A stretch of 64,000 bases of DNA from Actinorhabdospora filicis (GTDB taxonomy: Bacteria > Actinomycetota > Actinomycetes > Mycobacteriales > Micromonosporaceae): the NCBI RefSeq assembly GCF_030269765.1, contig NZ_BSTX01000002.1, positions 715,379 to 779,378 on the forward strand. Reading direction: 5' to 3'. Below the pieces are notes generated by a model that ran no database searches, was not told where the DNA came from, and worked only from the letters and a program-made list of their open reading frames with translations. The position numbers and the translations under genes were made by a program. Shown piece after piece: positions 31,589 through 39,293 of the stretch; the first letter of the stretch is position 1, and every line of letters starts with the position of its first letter.

Positions 31589-32815
31589 ATGAACGGCTTC
31601 ACCCGCAAAGGACTCGCGCGCCTCCACGACGTCCTCGCCCGCCACGTCGACTCCGGCAAGATCCCCGGCCTCGTCGCCCTCGTCGCCCGCGACGGACAGA
31701 CCCACGTCGACGCCATCGGCACCATGCGCCACGACGGCGGACCGCCCATGCGCCGCGACACCATCTTCCGCATGGCCTCCACCACCAAACCGGTCGCCGC
31801 CTCGGCCGCCATGGTCCTGCTCGACGAGTGCCGCATGCGCCTGGACGACCCCATCGACCAGTGGATCCCCGAACTCGCCGACCGGCGGGTCCTCAAGCGC
31901 CCTGACGCGCCCCTGGACGAGACCGTGCCGGCGTTCCGGCCGATCAGCGTCCGCGACGTCATGACCTCGACGCTGGGACTCGGCCTGGACATGACCGCCC
32001 GGACCGCGCCGATGATGAGCGCCTTCTTCGAGCGCGGCGTCTACGGCCAGGCCGACGGATGGATGCTGCCCGAGCCCGGGCCCGACGAGTGGCTGCGCCG
32101 CCTGGGCACCCTCCCGCTGATGTACCAGCCCGGCGAGCGGTGGCTGTACAACCTCGGCGACGACCTGCTCGGCGTCCTGGTCGCCAGGGTCACCGGCCGC
32201 CCGTACGAGGACTTCCTGCGCGAGCGGATCCTGGACCCGCTCGGCATGGACGACACCGGCTTCCACGTGCCGCACGACAAGATCGACCGGTTCCCGCCCC
32301 TGTACGCCCCGCACCCCGAGACCGGCGAGTTCCTCGTGGAGGACCCCGCCGAGGGCGGCCACCACGCCAAGCCACCGGCGTTCCCCTCGTGCGGCGGGGG
32401 CCTGGACTCCACCGTGGACGACTACCACGCCTACTTCCAGATGCTCCTGAACGGCGGAAAGCACGCCGGTGAGCGCGTCCTGTCCGCCCCGGCCGTCGAG
32501 CTGATGACCACCAACCGGCTGACCCCAGGACAGCAGGCCGCCCGCGACGCCTGGGCCGAGCAGGTCGGGCACCTCGCCTACGGCATCGGCGGGCAGGGCG
32601 GCTGGGGCTTCGGGATGACAGTGCGCGTCCACCGCACCGACTACGCGCCCCTGGGCCAGTTCGGGTGGGACGGCGGCGCCGGCACCAGCGTCTACGCCGA
32701 CCCGGGCAGCGGGCTCATCGGCGTCCTGTGCACCCAGGTCGGGATGTCCACCCCGGACTCCGCACGCGTCATCCACGACTTCTGGACCGCCGCCTACCAG
32801 GCCATCGAGGACTGA
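31589..32815 (+). CDS. Serine hydrolase, class C beta-lactamase family
   Basis: A 408-residue protein with the S-x-x-K motif in MASTTKPVAAS (about residue 69), a Y-x-N-type motif in RWLYNLGDD (about 188) and a C-terminal GWDGGAGTSVYADP region in place of the K/H-x-G box. This is the esterase/penicillin-binding fold of class C beta-lactamase-like hydrolases (EstB-like). No signal peptide is present, so it acts in the cytoplasm, more likely as an esterase than as a beta-lactamase. AAGGAG precedes the ATG. It is co-transcribed with the DUF4097 gene. Confidence 0.87.
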   Translation: MNGFTRKGLARLHDVLARHVDSGKIPGLVALVARDGQTHVDAIGTMRHDGGPPMRRDTIFRMASTTKPVAASAAMVLLDECRMRLDDPIDQWIPELADRRVLKRPDAPLDETVPAFRPISVRDVMTSTLGLGLDMTARTAPMMSAFFERGVYGQADGWMLPEPGPDEWLRRLGTLPLMYQPGERWLYNLGDDLLGVLVARVTGRPYEDFLRERILDPLGMDDTGFHVPHDKIDRFPPLYAPHPETGEFLVEDPAEGGHHAKPPAFPSCGGGLDSTVDDYHAYFQMLLNGGKHAGERVLSAPAVELMTTNRLTPGQQAARDAWAEQVGHLAYGIGGQGGWGFGMTVRVHRTDYAPLGQFGWDGGAGTSVYADPGSGLIGVLCTQVGMSTPDSARVIHDFWTAAYQAIED

Positions 32816-32827
32816 CACCGGGAACGC

Positions 32828-32856
32828 AGAGCGGCCATCGATGCGATGGCCGCTCT
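32828..32856. terminator. Bidirectional terminator, 13-bp stem
   Basis: AGAGCGGCCATCG (32828-32840) and CGATGGCCGCTCT (32844-32856) pair perfectly around ATG, between the convergent serine hydrolase and dienelactone hydrolase genes. Confidence 0.82.
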
Positions 32857-32892
32857 TCCGGCCGGTGGGCGCGCGAGAGGGGACGGGCCCGG

Positions 32893-33462
32893 TCACACCG
32901 ACGCGAGGAAGGCCTTCACCCGCTCCATCAGCAGCGCCGCCGCCTCCGGGTCGTGGGCGCCGAGGGAGGAATCGGCGAAGAGGTGCTGGTCGCCGGGGTA
33001 GACGAAGAGCTCGGCCCCGGGCACGGTGTCGGCCAGCTCGCGGGCGGCCGGCAGGTCCTCGTCGAAGAACTCATCGCCCTCCTTGCCGTGGATCTGCACC
33101 GGCACACCCTCCGGCCAGGCCTCCCCGAACTCCGTGAACGGGATGCAGGAGTACATCAGCAGCGCACCCCGCGCGCCCGGACGGGTCTGCGCCAGCCTCT
33201 GCGCGGTCATCACGCCGAAGGAGAACCCGGCGTAGACGAGGCCGGGCGCGAGCCCGTCGGCCACGGCGGCGGCGCGCTCGCCGAGGGCGTCGAAGCCCGT
33301 CTCGCGGGCGAAGGCGAAGCCCTCCTCGATGCTGCCGAAGGTGCGCCCGTCGAACAGGTCGGGGGTGTGGACGACGTGTCCGGCCCCGCGCAGGTCCTCG
33401 GCGAAGGCGCGCACGCCGTCGGTGAGGCCCTGGATGTGGTGGTACAGCAGTACTTCGGCCAT
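32893..33462 (-). CDS. Dienelactone hydrolase family protein
   Basis: A 189-residue alpha/beta hydrolase with nucleophile elbow GFSFG (about residue 80), a late acidic residue near EFFDED and the catalytic His in GDQHLFAD (about 158). The start MAEVLLYHHIQGLTDGVRAFAEDLRGAGHVVHTPDLFDGRTF is typical of the short DLH group; the usual Cys nucleophile is replaced by Ser. It may cleave a lactone or an ester. GGGAGACC precedes ATG 33462. It is divergent from the ArsR-type regulator and shares a palindromic operator with it. Confidence 0.86.
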   Translation of the reverse strand: MAEVLLYHHIQGLTDGVRAFAEDLRGAGHVVHTPDLFDGRTFGSIEEGFAFARETGFDALGERAAAVADGLAPGLVYAGFSFGVMTAQRLAQTRPGARGALLMYSCIPFTEFGEAWPEGVPVQIHGKEGDEFFDEDLPAARELADTVPGAELFVYPGDQHLFADSSLGAHDPEAAALLMERVKAFLASV

Positions 33463-33480
33463 GTCGGCGGTCTCCCTCAG

Positions 33481-33510
33481 TCGAATGATCCAGCATTCCG
33501 GATCATTCGA
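33481..33510. promoter_or_regulatory. Palindromic operator between hydrolase and ArsR-type gene
   Basis: TCGAATGATC (33481-33490) and GATCATTCGA (33501-33510) are perfect 10-bp arms with a 10-base spacer. It lies before a -10-like TAGTCT (33517-33522), which would start transcription at or near the ATG at 33531. Likely binding site of the ArsR-type regulator. Confidence 0.72.
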
Positions 33511-33530
33511 GGATGCTAGTCTGTTCCATC

Positions 33531-34256
33531 ATGACCGACAACCCGCCCGGCTATGAACTGGCCGACAGAATGGCCCTGACCGAGCCCGGGCAGGTCAAGG
33601 CCATCGGCCACCCCCTGCGCACCACGATCCTGCAGCTCCTGCACGAGCGGGCCGCGACCGTCACCGAGCTGGCAGGCGCGGTCGGACGCCCCAAGAGCAC
33701 CGTCGCCCACCACGTCGACGTGCTCGCCCGCAACGGCCTGCTCCAGGTGGTCGCCACCCGCAAGGTCCGGGCGATCGAGGAGCGCTTCTACGGGCGGACC
33801 GCGCGCCTGTTCTACGTCGCCGCCGAGCCCTCACCCGCCGGTGGCGAGGCGACCGGCGACTTCAACGACTTCGAAGTGGCCGCGCGCGAGTCGGCGCCGG
33901 CGTTCGCCGAGGGCGAGCTGTGGGGCTTCATCCGCCACGCGCGCATCTCTCGCGATCAGGCCTCGGAGTTCTGGGCCCGCATGGCCGAGCTCGTCGGCGC
34001 CTTCGACCGGCTGCCCAGGTCGGGGGAGACCACGTACGGGTTCGCCATCGGCATCTATCCCACCGACCACCCCGCGCTGCCTCCGGCGGAGTTAGGCGTT
34101 GAAGGTGACGTAGGAGTCGGAGACCCAGCCGCCCTCGACGCGGTCCCAGAGGTTGTTGCCGCGGATCTCGGTGCCCTCGGCCTGCTCCAGCACATTGATC
34201 GGGGTGTCGCGCTGGGGGAAGCCGCCGATGACGTCGTGCTCGGTGCCCGGACCTGA
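33531..34256 (+). CDS. ArsR-type winged-helix regulator with run-on C-terminus
   Basis: A 241-residue frame. The winged helix (about residues 18-85: QVKAIGHPLRTTILQLLHERAATVTELAGAVGRPKSTVAHHVDVLARNGLLQVV) and the helical body up to YGFAIGIYPTDHPALPP (about 185) match the ArsR/HTH_20 group. The remaining 55 residues are read antisense through the 3' end of the cargo gene at 34092-35384 and look like non-coding shadow, so the natural stop seems lost near 34092. The regulator should control the divergent hydrolase through the palindrome. Confidence 0.78.
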   Translation: MTDNPPGYELADRMALTEPGQVKAIGHPLRTTILQLLHERAATVTELAGAVGRPKSTVAHHVDVLARNGLLQVVATRKVRAIEERFYGRTARLFYVAAEPSPAGGEATGDFNDFEVAARESAPAFAEGELWGFIRHARISRDQASEFWARMAELVGAFDRLPRSGETTYGFAIGIYPTDHPALPPAELGVEGDVGVGDPAALDAVPEVVAADLGALGLLQHIDRGVALGEAADDVVLGART

Positions 34257-35384
34257 GCGCAGCCGCAGCTGGGTGCCGTTGGTGTGCGCGGGCCCGGTCT
34301 TGGGACCCGGACCGGGGCCGGGCGGCGTGGGCGGGATCGGCACCGCCGGGGTCGTCGGGATCGTGGTCCCGAAGGACTTGACTCCACCCGGACCGTCGAA
34401 GAGCACCCAGAACGGCGTGACGCCGGCGTAGGGCGCGCCGAACCGCGTCCCGGTCGCCTCCAGGCGCGACAGCGGAATCGTGAGCGGCTGGATGAACAGG
34501 CCGCCGGTGTTGCCGGGGCAGAACTTGACGTTGTCCTCGACCTTGAAGGTCAGCTTCGGCTCGATGGTGACGTCGGTGGTGGCGCCGAACGGGGTGGCGT
34601 GGTTGGTGATGACCAGCTCGCCCCAGGCGTTGCGGGTGTCGGCGGCCGGGTCGATACCGCCGGCGAGGAGCCCCGGGATCGACAGCGGGTTCTCGAACCG
34701 CATCTTGTCGGAGCTGAAGTTGAGCGTGCTCCACACCGTTCCCGGCGCCACCAGGTCCGACAGGGGGACGGTCACCGGCGTGTTGGCCGGGAACGCGCGC
34801 GGCGACTTGCGCAGTGCCTCGGCGGCGAGGTTGACCAGCACGTCCTGGGTGCTGCGCGTCTTGGGGTGGCGGCTGAAGCCGCCCACGATCTGCCCGCCGG
34901 GGGTGTCGAACTGGCGCAGCGGCCGGGGTACCCCCAGCACGCGGGAGAGATAGTCGCTCCACACGCTCTCGGTCTCCGAACCGAACTGGGAGGCGACGGC
35001 GGGCAGGAACTTGTCCACCACCAGGTCGTGGACGAGGTCGGCCTCGATCTTGCTGCCGAAGGGGCTGCACGCGGTGCCCACCAGCGGCAGGCTCGGCGGC
35101 TTCTTCCCCGTCCCGGCGTCGGGTCCGTCCCGCTGGACGGTGTCCTCGTCACCGGCCGCCGTGTGGCACGGGCACTGCGCGGCGGGGATGTCGCCGCAGC
35201 GCTGCAGGACCGGTCCCACCCGCCGGTCGGCCAGCAGCGCGGCCACGGCGGCGTTGCCCGCCGTCCGCTGAAGCTCCAGTAGTGCCGCGGCGCCGACGAG
35301 ACGTCCCTGAGGTGATGGCGCGCCCGCCCGGACCGCGCTGAGAAGCTGACCTCGCGGTTCTCGGTGGGCGTGCTGGGCGCGCAT
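34092..35384 (-). CDS. LQRTAGN-tagged cargo-like protein with C-terminal SH3b domain
   Basis: A 430-residue protein from ATG 35384. Residues 37-51 (LELQRTAGNAAVAAL) are the LQRxAGN tag, followed by VLQRCGDIPAAQCPCH...TVQRD, the Q-R-C...C-P-C...V-Q-R pattern common at the N-terminus of DUF4157-type proteins. The middle (about 100-340) is beta-rich and unknown. A Pro-rich linker (VPIPPTPPGPGPGP, about 350) leads to a bacterial SH3 domain (about 368-428: LRLRSGPGTEHDVIGGF...GNNLWDRVEGGWVSDSYV), which commonly binds cell wall. The 3' end overlaps the ArsR-type frame by 165 bases. Confidence 0.68.
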   Translation of the reverse strand: MRAQHAHREPRGQLLSAVRAGAPSPQGRLVGAAALLELQRTAGNAAVAALLADRRVGPVLQRCGDIPAAQCPCHTAAGDEDTVQRDGPDAGTGKKPPSLPLVGTACSPFGSKIEADLVHDLVVDKFLPAVASQFGSETESVWSDYLSRVLGVPRPLRQFDTPGGQIVGGFSRHPKTRSTQDVLVNLAAEALRKSPRAFPANTPVTVPLSDLVAPGTVWSTLNFSSDKMRFENPLSIPGLLAGGIDPAADTRNAWGELVITNHATPFGATTDVTIEPKLTFKVEDNVKFCPGNTGGLFIQPLTIPLSRLEATGTRFGAPYAGVTPFWVLFDGPGGVKSFGTTIPTTPAVPIPPTPPGPGPGPKTGPAHTNGTQLRLRSGPGTEHDVIGGFPQRDTPINVLEQAEGTEIRGNNLWDRVEGGWVSDSYVTFNA

Positions 35385-35873
35385 CGGCGGCTCCCGGTGG
35401 ATACATCGTTCCCAACCACCATATGTCAGCGTCAGGTGGGCGGGCTGCCCGAAAGTGCAGGTGGACAGGCAGGTAGGAGCCTGGCCTGCGGTGATGGGCC
35501 GATAGTGCACGGCCGCCTTCACCCCTAAGCACAAAAAAGGCCCGTTTTTTGACACCGAACAGAGGCACAGTTCGGGCACACACCCGGCACAGTCGGCGTT
35601 CGCGCAGGTCAGCGGGTTTCGGCTCGGGTCGCCGCGTCGTGGGATTAGGCGATTCTGATGCCGAGCTGCGCGCCCAGCTCCCGAAAGCCCAGGGCGAGCG
35701 CTACTCGCCTGGACGCCGCCCGCCGGTGGGAAGGAGACCGGCACCGAGGCCGGCTCCTCCCACAACCCGCGAGTTCGGGCGAGCGGGGGATCGCTCGACA
35801 TGACCGGAGCCTGCCAGCCCGGGACTGGCATGGCCGCGGAGTATCGGCCGCCGTTCGTGCGGAGCGGTGATGC
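35385..35873. other. Intergenic region with AT-rich palindrome and a terminator
   Basis: No gene is supported in these 489 bases. AAAAAA (35533-35538) and TTTTTT (35545-35550) flank GGCCCG and make a striking AT-armed palindrome. A stem of GTGGG...AGGAG...CCGG with CCGG...CTCCT...CCCAC spans 35726-35763 and would terminate the ABM genes. GCCAG/CTGGC forms a further small hairpin near 35815. Confidence 0.55.
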
Positions 35874-36164
35874 TCAGTTCACGTCGGTGAGGTGCCGGAT
35901 GGTGAACGGCTCGGCGAGCAGCCGGTCCAGGACCTCGGCGACGTGCTTGAAGTGGGGGGTCTGGAAGTGCAGGTCGAGGGCGTCCTGGCTCGTCCACTCC
36001 TCGATGATGACCATCCGGGAGGGCTCGTTGGGGTCGGTGTAGGGCTGGTAGGCCAGGCAGCCGGGTTCGTCGATCGAGGGTTCGATCATGGCTTCCAGGG
36101 CGGTGCGCAGGTCGTCTTCGCGGCCGGTCTTGGCGGTGAATCCGGCGATGATGGTGAGGGACAT
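35874..36164 (-). CDS. Antibiotic biosynthesis monooxygenase (ABM) domain protein
   Basis: A 96-residue ABM protein: LTIIAGFTAKTGREDDLRTALEAMIEPSIDEPGCLAYQPYTDPNEPSRMVIIEEWTSQDALDLHFQTPHFKHV. The E-x-W-x-S-x-x-A-x-x-x-H-x-x-T-x-H segment is the family signature, with His residues lining the pocket. AAGGAG precedes ATG 36164. It follows a second ABM gene by nine bases, so the two are an operon and might form a heterodimer. Confidence 0.86.
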   Translation of the reverse strand: MSLTIIAGFTAKTGREDDLRTALEAMIEPSIDEPGCLAYQPYTDPNEPSRMVIIEEWTSQDALDLHFQTPHFKHVAEVLDRLLAEPFTIRHLTDVN

Positions 36165-36173
36165 GGTGGCTCC

Positions 36174-36473
36174 TTAAGCGTTGTCGTCGACGGTGGTGCC
36201 CTGGATGAGCCAGGTGGGGCCCTCGGCGAAGTCCTCGATGATGGCGAAGAACTTGGCGAAGTAGGGGCCCTCGCAGTGCAGGTCGAAGGCGGCCTTGTCG
36301 GTGTAGGCCTCGTTGAGGTAGAAGCGGTTGGGGTTGTCGGCGTCGGTGATCAGCTCGAAGCGCAGGGTGCCGGGCTCCCCGGCGTGGGAGTCGCGGCCGT
36401 CCTCCAGCGCGGCGGCGATGAACTCGTCGCGGCGGTCGGCGGGGACGTCGAAGCTGACGGCGATGTGGTACAT
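36174..36473 (-). CDS. ABM domain protein, first of a pair
   Basis: A 99-residue ABM-fold protein: IAVSFDVPADRRDEFIAAALEDGRDSHAGEPGTLRFELITDADNPNRFYLNEAYTDKAAFDLHCEGPYFAKFFAII. The same fold and the helix around AAFDLHCEGPYF show kinship with the next gene. AAGGAG precedes ATG 36473. It is divergent from the MmyB-like regulator, which probably controls the pair. Confidence 0.85.
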   Translation of the reverse strand: MYHIAVSFDVPADRRDEFIAAALEDGRDSHAGEPGTLRFELITDADNPNRFYLNEAYTDKAAFDLHCEGPYFAKFFAIIEDFAEGPTWLIQGTTVDDNA

Positions 36474-36564
36474 GTTTTTTCTCCTTGTTCGGGCTCGTCA
36501 CTGATCTTGCCGTCGGCGCCGGAACCCGGGCAGGGCTGCGCTTTCCCCTGGTATCGGCCAGCCT

Positions 36565-36591
36565 GGTTCTGTCAGAACCCCCCAGTACGAT
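36565..36591 (+). promoter_or_regulatory. Operator palindrome and -10 box of the MmyB-like gene
   Basis: GGTTCT (36565-36570) and AGAACC (36574-36579) form an inverted repeat around GTC. TACGAT (36586-36591) follows and lies six bases before ATG 36598, so the transcript is likely leaderless. The palindrome would cover the -35 region and suits autoregulation. Confidence 0.65.
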
Positions 36592-36597
36592 CTTGGG

Positions 36598-37443
36598 ATG
36601 GACGGTAGAGCCGAGCTGGGCGAGTACCTGCGATCCCGGCGGGCCCGGATCAAGCCCGAGGACGCGGGGTTGCAGCGTTATGGCGAGCGGCGCCGGGTGC
36701 CGGGGCTGCGTCGTGAGGAGCTGGCCCAGCTGGCGGGCGTGAGCGTGGATTACTACGTCCGCTTCGAGCAGGGCAAGGGCGACGGTGTCTCCGACGCGAT
36801 CATCGACGCGGTCGCCGGTGCCCTGAAACTGAGCGAGGCCGAGACCGCGCACCTGCACAATCTGGCCCGGGCGGTCAATCCGCGGCATGTCGCGGTGCCC
36901 GGACGGCAGGAGCTGCGTCCCGGGCAGCGGCAGCTGCTGGACGCGATGGGCGACAGTCCCGCCTATCTCGTGGGCCGCCGGACGGACATGCTCGCCTGGA
37001 ATCCGCTCTACGCCGAGTTGCTCGGGGCCGGCTCACTCCACGAGGCGGGGCTGCGGGGACGGCAGAACACCGCGTGGCTGGTCTTCTGCGACGAGGAGGT
37101 GCGCGGCCGGTATGTCAACTGGGAGACCAAGGCGCAGAACGTGGTCGCCTACCTGCGCATGGACCACGGCCGGCACCCGGGTGATCCGGCCTTCGCCGCG
37201 CTGATCGAGGAGCTGACCGAGCGCAGCGCGGACTTCCGGCGGCTGTGGGCCGGATACGAGGTGGCCGACCGGACCCACGGCGGCTACCGGATGCGTCATC
37301 CGGTCGTCGGTGAGTTCACGGTCGGCTTCGAGAGTTTCCGGGCCAGCAACGATGTCAGCCTGATCGCCTACACCGCCGAGCCGGGCACCGCCTCCGCCGA
37401 TGCCTTGCGGCACCTGACGAAGCTGGTGCGCGAGGCCGCGTAG
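36598..37443 (+). CDS. XRE regulator with MmyB-like ligand-binding domain
   Basis: A 281-residue protein. The HTH lies at about 8-75 (LGEYLRSRRARIKPEDAG...RRVPGLRREELAQLAGVSVDYYVRFEQGKG). The C-terminal PAS-like MmyB domain (about 105-275) shows MGDSPAYLVGRRTDMLAWNPLYAELLG, WLVFCDEEVRGRYVNWE and HPVVGEFTVGFESF. This family, named after the methylenomycin regulator, is thought to bind small or fatty-acid-like ligands. It is divergent from the ABM pair, its probable target. Confidence 0.9.
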   Translation: MDGRAELGEYLRSRRARIKPEDAGLQRYGERRRVPGLRREELAQLAGVSVDYYVRFEQGKGDGVSDAIIDAVAGALKLSEAETAHLHNLARAVNPRHVAVPGRQELRPGQRQLLDAMGDSPAYLVGRRTDMLAWNPLYAELLGAGSLHEAGLRGRQNTAWLVFCDEEVRGRYVNWETKAQNVVAYLRMDHGRHPGDPAFAALIEELTERSADFRRLWAGYEVADRTHGGYRMRHPVVGEFTVGFESFRASNDVSLIAYTAEPGTASADALRHLTKLVREAA

Positions 37444-37483
37444 CCATCGGTGGGACCGGTCACCCGTGGTGCTCGAAGAAGGG

Positions 37484-37966
37484 TCACTGCAGGCCCTCGC
37501 GGACCGAGGTGATGCGGCCGGTGTTGAAACCGAGCCAGTGCATGCGCCCGGCGTGCCGGGCGTGCTCGACCTTGAGGCAGCGGTCCATGACGACGTCGAG
37601 CCCGCCGTCGTGGGCGATGCGCGCGCCCTGCTCGCTGATCACCCCGAACTGGCACCACAGGCCGCCCGCGGCGATCTCCACGGCCTCGCGGGCGATGCCG
37701 GGCAGGGCGTCGGGATGACGGAAGACGTTGACCAGGTCGACGGCGACGGGCACGTCCAGCAGGCTCGGATAGGAGGTCTCGCCGAGGATCTCGCTCGCGC
37801 GGGGGTTGACGGGGATGACCCGGTAGCTGTGCCGCTGGAGGTAGTAGCCGACGAAATGGCTGGCGCGCAGCTCATCGCCCGACAGCCCGACGATCGCGAT
37901 CGTCCGGGCGGTGCGCAGGATCCGCCGGATCGCCGTGGCGTCCTGGTAGCGCGAGAGCCCGCTCAT
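37484..37966 (-). CDS. CoA-binding protein (YccU-like)
   Basis: A 160-residue Rossmann protein: RRILRTARTIAIVGLSGDELRASHFVGYYLQRHSYRVIPVNPRASEILGETSYPSLLDVPVAVDLVNVFR is the CoA_binding_2 signature, and GGLWCQFGVISEQ and VVMDRCLKVEH complete it. Such proteins bind CoA or NAD and are often encoded beside O-acetylhomoserine sulfhydrylase. ATG 37966 overlaps the stop of metY by four bases. It ends the metX-metY operon. Confidence 0.88.
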   Translation of the reverse strand: MSGLSRYQDATAIRRILRTARTIAIVGLSGDELRASHFVGYYLQRHSYRVIPVNPRASEILGETSYPSLLDVPVAVDLVNVFRHPDALPGIAREAVEIAAGGLWCQFGVISEQGARIAHDGGLDVVMDRCLKVEHARHAGRMHWLGFNTGRITSVREGLQ

Positions 37967-39276
37967 GCCGCCCCACCCCGCCCGGCGGCGACCTTGGCCA
38001 GTCCCTGCTCCAGGTCCCAGATGAGGTCCTCGGCCGATTCCAGCCCGACCGACAGGCGCACCGATCCGGGCGCGACACCGGCGGCGCGCAGCTCGTCGTC
38101 GCCGAGCTGGCGGTGGGTGGTGCTGGCCGGGTGGATGATCAGGCTCTTGGCGTCGCCGACGTTGGCCAGATGGGACCAGAGGGTGACGCCCCGGATGAGG
38201 TCCTGGCCGCCGTCGCGGCCACCGGCGCACTCGAAGGAGAACACCGCGCCCGCCCCCAGCGGCAGATACTTCTCCACCAGCGCCTTGTACCGGCTTCCGG
38301 CCAGCCCCGGATAGGTCACCCGGGAGGCCAGGTCGTGGGCGTCGAGGAAGGCCGCGACCGTCGCGGCGTTCTCCACGTGGCGTCGCATCCGCAGCGACAG
38401 CGTCTCCAGGCCCTGCAGGAAAAGGAACGCGTTGAACGGCGAGAGCGCGCCGCCGAGATCGCGGAGGGTCTCCGCGCGCAGCTTCATCAGATAGCCGTAG
38501 GTTCCGAAGGTCTCATGGAAGCGCAGCCCGTGATAGGCCGCCGAGGGCTCGGCGATCACCGGGAAGCGCCCGTTGGACCAGTCGAAGGTCCCCGACTCCA
38601 CCACCACACCGCCGATGCTGGTGCCGTGCCCGCCGATGAACTTGGTCGCCGAGTGCACCACGATGTCGGCGCCCCACTCGATCGGGCGGCACAGGTACGG
38701 GGTGGCGAAGGTGTTGTCCACGATCAGCGGCAGTCCGTGCTCGTGCGCGACGGCCGCGACCGCCTCGATGTCGAGGACGTTGCCCGAGGGGTTGCCGATC
38801 GTCTCGGCGAAGAACGCCTTGGTGTCCGGGCGCACCGCCTCCCGCCACGCCTCGACGTCGTCGGGATTCACCCAGGTCAGCGTCACGCTCATCTTGCCCA
38901 GCAGGTGCTTGAGCTGATTGACCGTCCCGCCGTAGACCGCCGCCGAGGCCACCACGTGGTCGCCGGGCCGCAGCAGCGTGAACAGCGCGGCGGCCTGCGC
39001 GGCGATGCCGCTGGCGAAGGCGACGGCACCGCACCCGCCCTCCAGGCTGGCCACCCGTTCTTCGAAGACCGCCACGGTCGGGTTCATGATCCGCGAGTAG
39101 GTATTGCCGTACTCCTGGAGGTTGAAGTAGGCCGCGGCCGACTCGGGGTCCTCGAACACGTAACTGCTGGTCTGGAAGATCGGCACCGCGCGGGCCCCGG
39201 TGTTGGGATCGGGCCGCTGACCGGCGTGGAGCTGCCGGGTGTCGAACCCGAACACGTGCTCCCCTGCATCGGACAC
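37963..39276 (-). CDS. metY: O-acetylhomoserine sulfhydrylase/aminocarboxypropyltransferase
   Basis: A 437-residue PLP enzyme of the Cys/Met metabolism family: FDTRQLHAGQRPDPNTGARAVPIFQTSSYVF at the start, SRIMNPTVAVFEERVASLEGG, and the PLP-lysine motif SATKFIGGHGTS (about residue 207). It makes homocysteine from O-acetylhomoserine and sulfide. GTG 39276 was chosen because AAGGAGG lies just before it; an ATG at 39297 would overlap the metX stop and put this Shine-Dalgarno inside the gene. It works with metX, encoded upstream. Confidence 0.94.
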   Translation of the reverse strand: MSDAGEHVFGFDTRQLHAGQRPDPNTGARAVPIFQTSSYVFEDPESAAAYFNLQEYGNTYSRIMNPTVAVFEERVASLEGGCGAVAFASGIAAQAAALFTLLRPGDHVVASAAVYGGTVNQLKHLLGKMSVTLTWVNPDDVEAWREAVRPDTKAFFAETIGNPSGNVLDIEAVAAVAHEHGLPLIVDNTFATPYLCRPIEWGADIVVHSATKFIGGHGTSIGGVVVESGTFDWSNGRFPVIAEPSAAYHGLRFHETFGTYGYLMKLRAETLRDLGGALSPFNAFLFLQGLETLSLRMRRHVENAATVAAFLDAHDLASRVTYPGLAGSRYKALVEKYLPLGAGAVFSFECAGGRDGGQDLIRGVTLWSHLANVGDAKSLIIHPASTTHRQLGDDELRAAGVAPGSVRLSVGLESAEDLIWDLEQGLAKVAAGRGGAA

Positions 39277-39293
39277 GGGGTCCTCCTTGACGC

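Noticed and set aside
34257-35282. Plus-strand coding opposite the SH3b cargo protein
   Set aside because: Arg/Gly-rich shadow; the minus strand has the LQRTAGN tag and SH3b domain.
37963-38230. Extended start for the CoA-binding protein
   Set aside because: The added residues are antisense-like shadow inside metY; ATG 37966 gives the usual length and an ATGA overlap.
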